In this document: in pieces, positions 57,851 to 64,000 of the stretch
Layout: each line of letters starts with the position of its first letter
Position numbering within the stretch: the stretch's first letter is position 1
Assembly (NCBI RefSeq): GCF_965363235.1
Contig: NC_134846.1
Location: forward strand, 5,337,001-5,401,000
DNA length: 64,000 nucleotides
Source: Mytilus galloprovincialis
Lineage: Eukaryota > Mollusca > Bivalvia > Mytilida > Mytilidae
Reading direction: 5' to 3'
Position numbers and translations under genes: made by a program
Notes under the pieces: generated by a model
What the model was told of the DNA's origin: nothing
What the model saw: the letters and a program-made list of their open reading frames with translations, nothing else
Database searches by the model: none

Positions 57851-58790
57851 ACATCACTGGGTCGATACCTCTGCTGGTGGACTATCAGTCCACGACGGTA
57901 TCATCAGCTCAGTAGTTAGTACTTCGGTACCGACATGATTTAACAAACTTTACTAAAATTGTCCGTTTATAAATTTATGAAATTATTAAGAAACTAAGGT
58001 TTCCACTTCCTCAGGCAAAGTTGACTTTAGATGAATTTGGCTATTTATTTAAGGTATTTTTTGTTATATAGCTCTTCGACGGTTTCGGTACTTATACATC
58101 CTCGGATTTCAAATGTTTGGCCTTGAGCGTGCCTGTTGAAGGTAAATCCAGAAAAGCGCTTTGGACGCATGGACTTATTTAACTTGTTGTTTTCAATTTT
58201 TTAAAATTTGAAATTATTAAGAAACTAAGGTTTCAAAACCCTCAGGCAAATGTTTACTTTGGGTGAATTTGGCTAATTATTTTAAATATTTTTCTTATAT
58301 AGCTTTTCAATGGTTTAGGTATTTATACATCCTCTGATTTCAAATGTTTGGCTTTGAGCGTTCCTAGTGAAGGTCAATCCAGAATAGCGCTTCGGACGCA
58401 TGGAATTATTAAACGTGTTGTTTTCAATTTTTGACATCACTGGGTTGATACCTCTGCTGGTGGACTATTAGTCCCCGAGGGTATCATCAGCTCAGTAGTC
58501 AGTACATCGGTATCGACATGATTCAACAAACTTTTCTAAAATTGGCCGTTTATACGTTTTGAAATTATTAAAAAACTAAAGTTACAACTCCCTCAGGCAA
58601 AGTTGACTTTAGATGAATTTGGCTATTTATTTTAGGTATTTTTGTCATAAAGCCATTCAGTGGTTTCGGTACTATATGTATACATCCTCGGATTTCAAAT
58701 GTTTGGCTTTGAACGTTCCTGATGAAGGTAAATACAGAAAGGCGCTTTTGGACGCATGGAATAATTAAACGTGTTGTTTTCAATTTTGAA
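57851..58790 (+). repeat. repeat family in three units
   Basis: A full unit starts at 57851 ('acatcactgggtcgatacct', 'tctgctggtggactatcagt') and another at 58434. A unit lacking this 5' part lies between them (about 58195-58433). All carry 'gaaattattaagaaactaag' or a close variant and 'gcgctt...gacgcatgga'. Fragments occur at 7405 and 32836. Confidence 0.75.
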
Positions 58791-59035
58791 AACGCAAACC
58801 TTTAAACTGGAAATTTTACTATATATCTTGCTGAATAAATCGCTAATGTCAAATTTGTTTGTTATTGTAAATATAAATTTTCTCTGTGACTGTGACACGT
58901 AGATTTATGATGTAACAACAAACAAAAGAGCTCTGTCAATTTGACAAGCTGTGATTACTAAAACTCTCCATGAGTTTTTATTAGATAACATGTGTTTTCG
59001 CTTTGGAGATTCTGTATGTCGTCAATTAAATACAA

Positions 59036-59561
59036 CTGCTTCTCAAACCACGCCTCTTTTGGGGAGATATACAATATTCATAGATAATTAATTTTGTTTC
59101 ATACTGGTTCCCAGTTATGATCTCTATGTTTCACCTCAGTAAATATACATATGTATATTGTTTATATTGAAATCTGTAGTAATCCTACAGGTAAGGGTAG
59201 TTAGGAAATTTAGCGTAAGTTAAAACTCTTATAAGTTCGGGGTAAATAAACGTTGAAAATATGCTGCATAGCGAGTCCTATATAATTGAAACAAAATAGT
59301 AGTGCATATAAACTTTCTATTCTAGGATATGATTTTTTTTCAAAACTTCATAGCAAAAGTGTTACAGTGTTAGCCTTAGCCGTAAAAGGAGTTCCTATGA
59401 GAAATTGTATTTCAATATTTACAGAAAGGCAACCTATATTGGGTGAAAAAAGTTTGGTTTATCTCACAGATTTTAAAGAATTTAACTTAAATATGACGTT
59501 TTACAAATATTTCATAAAGATTGAGAAAATCCTGGGCCTTAACTATGATGACTCATCATAA
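59036..59561 (+). pseudogene. copy 1 of an unrecognised exon (family Y), interrupted upstream
   Basis: The intron end 'cttctcaaaccacgcctctt' (59040) and the exon from 59354 (C|AAA AGT GTT ACA GTG) match copy 2 at 60762-61101. The exon encodes KSVTVLALAVKGVPMRNC, then diverges to a stop at 59559-59561. Between intron end and exon lies about 270 bp bounded by TTCATAG at 59077-59083 and 59347-59353, so an insertion seems to have landed at the acceptor. The product is not recognised. Confidence 0.45.
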
Positions 59562-60761
59562 ATTCTCAGTTTACAGTATGCATAGTTTACTTAAAGCCCT
59601 GAATGCAAAATTTTTTATAATATATGCATATTTGTAAGTTGAATTGTTTAGAAGTGCTTATATTTTCGCTTCATTGTCATTGAAACTCATAGATCCTTCT
59701 TCAATATTATTGGTGAGGTGTTTTTGTCCTGTCGATAACCCAAAAGTAAGCCGCAACACCTAAATCTGCTTTTTTGGCCACCGCGACATAAAAAAAAATA
59801 CAATCTAGAAATACAAAAATATCACAACAAAACTTACAAAATTGTGCCCTATCCTGAATATGTACTAAATATTCCATTTTGCTAGAAACAGCAGAATAAT
59901 TTAGGAAATTTGAGGCCCCAGGGGAAACAAACAGGGAAAATTGCATACCCCCTGGGTCATAAAACAAATAATTTAATTTGTAAATGTTATGATTTTTTTT
60001 ATCTTAAAGGTCTTTATATAGAAAACAATAACTGTGCTTAGAAGTTTTGCAAAAATCAGATGTTAGCAGTTATTTCCATAAAACATTGAAGTGAATTTGT
60101 ACATCAGACTGGTATTTACATGCATACATCTATTGCAAATATGGCTTTGTTTTAACACTTCTAGTTCATATATTAAATAAATTATGTCAGATATATGGTT
60201 AGAGACGATACTGTTGTGACAAAAATTCTAAACTGACCATTTGAGGCAGAAATTGTGAACTTTCATTGACAAATAATCATACAGTAAGATGTGGACTGGA
60301 AACAGAGGCAGGATTGGATTCTTTATATAATCTTGAATGTTGGAATGATTGACTGCTAAACATTACATTTACAGTATTCTTGAATGATTTCAATTTGCTA
60401 TCAGATCAGTTTTAAACAGGTTTGATGTGTTTTGTCATTTGATTTTGCCATGTGATTAGGGACTTTCCGATTGAATTTTCATCGGAGTTCAGTATGTTTG
60501 TGATTTTACTTTGTTCTATGCATTTCATGTCAAAATACATGCAAATAGGGAATGCGGCAATTATTAAAGTCTTGTTTTCAAATCCTTAAATAAAATGAAA
60601 CAGGGGAGGGGACATAAAATGTACAGTTACAGAAAACTTATGAGTATATGCAGTGATTTCTTTCATGCTATAATTCTGATAAATAAGTAAAAATGTGAGA
60701 AAAGTATTTTTAGAGATTTTTCTTTTTGAATAAATGTATAGGTGGTACTTTGTAATTACAG

Positions 60762-61101
60762 CTGTTTCTCAAACCACGTCTCTTTTGTATATATATAGAA
60801 TATTCGTAGTAAAAGTGATACAGTTTTAGCCGTAAAAGGAGTTCCTATGGGAAATTGCATTGTCAATATTTACAGAAATATGACTTTAAAATACGGCCAA
60901 GTGTCGACGTCCCCCTTGCATAAATTCGACGTTATAGTTACCAAAGACTACAGAAACTTGAGCAAAAGGATCTATGAAGTAAATCTCAATCAATCAATGC
61001 TCCTCATAAAGTCAACTCCACAAAAATAAAATTTAAAAGTCATTGTGTGGATGGACCAGCATCTTCAGTGTATGACACATTTTGCGATCCAAGTGTGGAG
61101 T
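60762..61101 (+). pseudogene. copy 2 of the unrecognised exon (family Y)
   Basis: The acceptor attcgtag precedes T|AAA AGT GAT; the exon runs 60810-61101 to a T|gtaagt donor. The first frame encodes KSDTVLAVKGVPMGNCIVNI onward to 61029. A second frame, overlapping near a (tcaa)3 run at about 60986, carries SHCVDGPASSVYDTFCDPSV to the donor. Three spaced cysteines and the good donor suggest a real exon with one frame slip at the tetranucleotide run. No known domain recognised; secreted or surface role inferred only from the nearby leader exons. Confidence 0.5.
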
Positions 61102-61561
61102 GTAAGTAAATTATACATACAGAGACTACCAAACACTCAACCTTTTATTTATGTAAAATAATTACAACAAACAACTGATTCAGCGTCGTGTTTATAGTTT
61201 CCTTAAAGTTTCAATATACGTTGTATGATATTGTCCGATAAGACTTTATATCCATAAGAGCCAAAACCAAATAATGGGAAATCTAATATTTAACTTGTTG
61301 AGCTGTATTAATAATTTAAACCACAACAAAACTCGCTATAATATAGGATTCATACATCTTATTCTTGCGAAATGTATTATAATAGTAATTGTGAATGGGT
61401 GCAATATACCTAAAACTGTGTACCTTTATCGTGTACCTGTATTACCTGCACCATTAATACCTCGTTAAAAGAACTTGAAGTTGCTATTTTTAACACAATT
61501 GATAACAACTAAACTGCGCAAACCCAAGTATTTATTTTATTATTAGATATTGAGATCAAAA

Positions 61562-61610
61562 ATGGCGATTGGTAATTATCTTACCTGGTTTACCGTCTTC
61601 GGAGTGATAG
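61562..61610 (+). CDS. signal-peptide exon of the unrecognised family (first)
   Basis: ATG at 61562 opens MAIGNYLTWFTVFGVI plus G and ends at a phase-1 donor (G|gtaaag). Resembles the leader at 63346 in length and in its V-I-G end. Likely first exon of a small secreted or membrane protein gene. Confidence 0.5.
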
Positions 61611-61696
61611 GTAAAGTTTCCTTTTATTTTTCTATTTTTTTAATATTTATTTAATATACTTATTCTCTAATGTAATTAACATGCGTTTTTATGCAG

Positions 61697-61735
61697 AAGC
61701 AAGAACTGGTCTTTCATCTTCTTTTGTAAATCCAG
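61697..61735 (+). CDS. possible small second exon
   Basis: 39 nt between atgcag and CAG|gtgcc, phase 1 to 1, encoding A-R-T-G-L-S-S-S-F-V-N-P. Its phases fit the leader at 61562 and the exon at 62377. Short, so uncertain. Confidence 0.35.
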
Positions 61736-62114
61736 GTGCCAATGATAATGTCCAGACAAAATTATCGATCAGCTGAGCATAAAAGTTACTTTACGCGCGT
61801 AATTTTTGACAATTTCTATGAATTTTTAAGGGGCACTATCTGTCAAATTCATGTTTATGATTTGAATTAAGTTCTAACATTTGATTTATAAATACTTTTA
61901 AAAACTATTTTAAAATTTATAAAAAGTTTTAAAAAATATATATATATAACACATGGTGTATCGACATTTCATGTAAATTTTAGTCCAGACGCCATCTAAT
62001 AAACCATCGAGTTGTCCGCTAAAGACTACCGACGGTCACATATCCCGATATAAACATAAACATAGATATAAATATATAGCAAACTCGAGCAATTCGATTT
62101 TTCTTCCTTTTTAG

Positions 62115-62240
62115 CTGACTGTGCGGTAAAGGCATTGCTCATTGTCGAAGGCCAAACGATGGTCTATAGTGGTCAATTTCTGTGCCAAGCGGTCTCTAGG
62201 GGAGAGTTGTCTAATCGGCAATCATACCACAAATTGGAAA
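62115..62240 (+). repeat. dispersed repeat, inverse of 40945-41130
   Basis: 'gcggtaaaggcattgctcat', 'tcgaaggccaaacgatgg', 'gagttgtctaatcggcaatc' and 'ataccaca'. It has an open frame with splice-like edges, but this is repeat sequence. Confidence 0.75.
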
Positions 62241-62376
62241 AGACTTCTGTGGACGCTTACATGAGAGTGAGACCTTCTTGATTTTATAAGATCTATACAA
62301 TTTGGGTCACAGTTAGGCAAGGCATTGACATTATAACAATTGAAAAAAAATATATATCTAAACAGTTTTATTTTAG

Positions 62377-62480
62377 GGGAACTAAAAGTTTCGATTTTCT
62401 TTTTTAAAAATCAACGGAAAATGGCCAGAGGCATTTGACGGATCCCCTGATCTTGCAATCGTCATGACATTTAGCAAAGA
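62377..62480 (+). pseudogene. unrecognised exon (family X), one frame slip
   Basis: After ttttattttag the entry frame reads GELKVSIFFFK. After a T6A5 run the good frame is INGKWPEAFDGSPDLAIVMT then FSK, ending AAA GA|gtaagt in phase 2. That phase fits the family Y exon, which begins with one base followed by K-S. The exon length (104) is one base off the expected frame, consistent with a homopolymer slip or assembly error. Confidence 0.4.
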
Positions 62481-63345
62481 GTAAGTTTATATGTAATTAC
62501 CGATTGATTTCTTTTGGGGAAACTGTTTTCCTTTAATATGTATCGAGGGCTCAATAATGTATTACTTCATGAAAAAGAAGAAAAAAGATATAAAAACTCA
62601 ACATTCGTCTCTGATTTTATCCGTGAATAAGTCGTTGGTATCCGTGTATAACTCGTCAGAGCTATTCATACACTCGCAGAAACTCTAGATAGGAGTCAGT
62701 TTTTTTACATGCCAAAAACCTTCTAAAGATTGTTAACGGATTGATTTCCCGTTAATAATTTGTACCATCTGTTCGCAAATCGTAAGCAACAAACCTGTAC
62801 CATCCGTAAACTGATCGCACGAAATAATAAATTAGTTTACGTTTTATTTTCAGATTGTTTACGGATTATTCCGAGTTCTTATATGTAGTTTACGATTTCA
62901 TTTGGGTCGATCACGATGGCTTTATGGATTATAACTAGTTATTATGACCTTTTTATTGGTAGTCACGAAAACTTTGCAAATCATGAGATACGTTTACTTT
63001 AAAAATCATCAGTTTCTGGGGGAAAAGTTGATGAACCAGGGTTATGTCAAATACAATCATCATAGATACCAGGATTCTTATATGTCGAATAATAGTATAT
63101 CAATTTAATCAAATAAATGCTTGAGTAAATCATATTAATAAGTTGACAAACAAGTTAAGTAATCTTTATTCAACGTACACCAGTAACACATATGATATCT
63201 TACAATTAAACAATAATTTACATATGTTCGACTGCGTTTTAAAGATCTTTAAGCATATTAAAGAAATCGGTCAATGTCAAATTTGTTTTTAAATAAGTAG
63301 GTGCTTTTAATTTATTAAAGAAATCTATCAAGATCGATTCCTACG
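62481..63345. other. no family Y exon found here
   Basis: AT-rich. The phrase 'catcatagataccagg' at 63058 is a fragment of the 32685 repeat. I searched for the family Y words ('gtaaaaggagttcctatg') and did not find them, so the 61562 gene looks incomplete. Confidence 0.4.
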
Positions 63346-63391
63346 ATGGAGTTACAATTACGATACTTGGCTTTTGTCTCCACAGTAATAG
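63346..63391 (+). CDS. signal-peptide exon of the unrecognised family (second)
   Basis: ATG at 63346 opens MELQLRYLAFVSTVI plus G, with a phase-1 donor (G|gtaaga). The downstream exons would lie beyond the window. Confidence 0.45.
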
Positions 63392-63848
63392 GTAAGATTT
63401 TATATTTTGAAATTACTTTCAAGGTAGTACAAAGGAAATTGCAGTACATAGAACTGTAGTCCTCCATTATGAAATATCGATCTGTTTACCTGTTTAAACA
63501 CTACAAGTATGACTGACCTGCACAGTATAAAATGTTTGCACGTATGTGCTTGTGAGTTCGTGAGTTCATATTTTTAATAGAAAATGATAACACCTTTGTA
63601 TTGTAACCGACCTCTGTCTACGTTTTTAAACAAGTTAACACTTCATTAGTATAATAAACAGGTAGACATAAGTATAGGGTATAATAACTGAAATGAAATT
63701 TAAACTTAAATATACTTCATGTTTCTATCATTCCTTTTTTCAAAATACAGAGGTTAACTGAAATGGTCCTGACTTGTTTTGAACCTGTGACACAGAAATA
63801 TTTTTGTTAAAAAAGAAAACTTTAAGAAATGTACGAACTAATCTGCAG

Positions 63849-63941
63849 TCTAAGTGGGCGAGTGGTCTAGAGTGATGGACACAGTATAGGTGGTGTTGTT
63901 TCGATATCCCAATAGCATGAGTTTGAATCCAGTCGAGGGAA
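63849..63941 (+). repeat. tRNA-Ser-like SINE head
   Basis: 'agtgggcgagtggtctagag' and 'tgatggac' resemble the 5' half of a tRNA-Ser, and 'gagtttgaatccagtcgagg' supplies a box B. The middle ('aggtggtgttgtttcgatat') is recognised from memory in mussel SINE-like repeats. Confidence 0.6.
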
Positions 63942-64000
63942 CAACAAGCTATTTAAAATCCAAAATAATTAATAAATCGTTTTCTACATTTAAGGTATAT

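Noticed and set aside
62115-62270. Open frame with a ttttttag acceptor and an R|gtgaga donor, looking like an exon
   Set aside because: The sequence is a dispersed repeat, inverse of 40945-41130, so the frame and splice-like edges are coincidental.
1-64000. CRISPR arrays, operons, ribosome binding sites, prophage
   Set aside because: Nothing prokaryotic is seen: genes are split by introns, base composition and repeats are animal-like, and the tandem repeats lack CRISPR-like spacing.

Overview
This is a eukaryotic, AT-rich, intron-rich and repeat-dense window, most likely from a bivalve mollusc and probably a mussel (Mytilus-like). The reasons are phase-1 exons with clean GT/AG borders spread over tens of kilobases, and many dispersed repeats that I recognise from memory as typical of Mytilus genomes (the 'gacgaaacgcgcgtctgg' type, the 'agccatggcgttgtcag' type, and the 'gttgtctcattggcaatcatacc' type). 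I could not run a database search, so the species is an inference.

Two tandem paralogues on the plus strand dominate the window. Gene A (974-12078) and gene B (28331-51779) share one exon plan: signal peptide; N-terminal half of a C-type-lectin-like domain (CTLD); a WSC domain on two exons; C-terminal half of a CTLD; a second CTLD on two exons; a Ser/Thr-rich stalk; a single transmembrane helix; and a tail with seven tyrosines in gene B. Gene B adds up in frame across 11 exons to about 541 residues. Gene A has exons of matching length and phase, but it carries an in-frame stop in the WSC domain and a frame slip in the tail (perhaps another in the stalk), so it is probably a pseudogene or null allele. 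The likely product is a cell-surface recognition receptor that signals through tail tyrosines. Most unusual is that the WSC domain sits between the two halves of the first lectin-like domain in both copies.

Between the genes lie an orphan signal-peptide exon (13329), a repeat-rich stretch, a broken Ty3/gypsy fossil with a chromodomain integrase on the minus strand (about 20210-23020), a 148-bp inverted-repeat element, and a near-perfect tandem duplication of 4128 bp (23994-28121 and 28122-32252, one mismatch noticed). The duplication copied the 5' end of gene B: its signal-peptide exon, a decayed second signal-peptide exon, and part of exon 2. Its break falls inside exon 2, so the upstream copy has a truncated exon 2.

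Introns and flanks hold many non-autonomous DNA elements. Several have readable ends: a Harbinger-like element with TTA duplications (34728-36369), a TTAA-flanked element (37999-38722) nested in another inverted-repeat element (37582-38859), a TTAA-flanked foldback (24764-24964, duplicated at 28892), and a foldback at 5386-5540. From about 59 to 63.4 kb there is a second, unrecognised set of exon pieces: two copies of one exon, one upstream exon, and two intact signal-peptide exons. The splice phases of these pieces fit each other, which suggests a tandem array of a small secreted or surface protein family that is mostly broken here. The rest is non-coding repeat or unassigned sequence.
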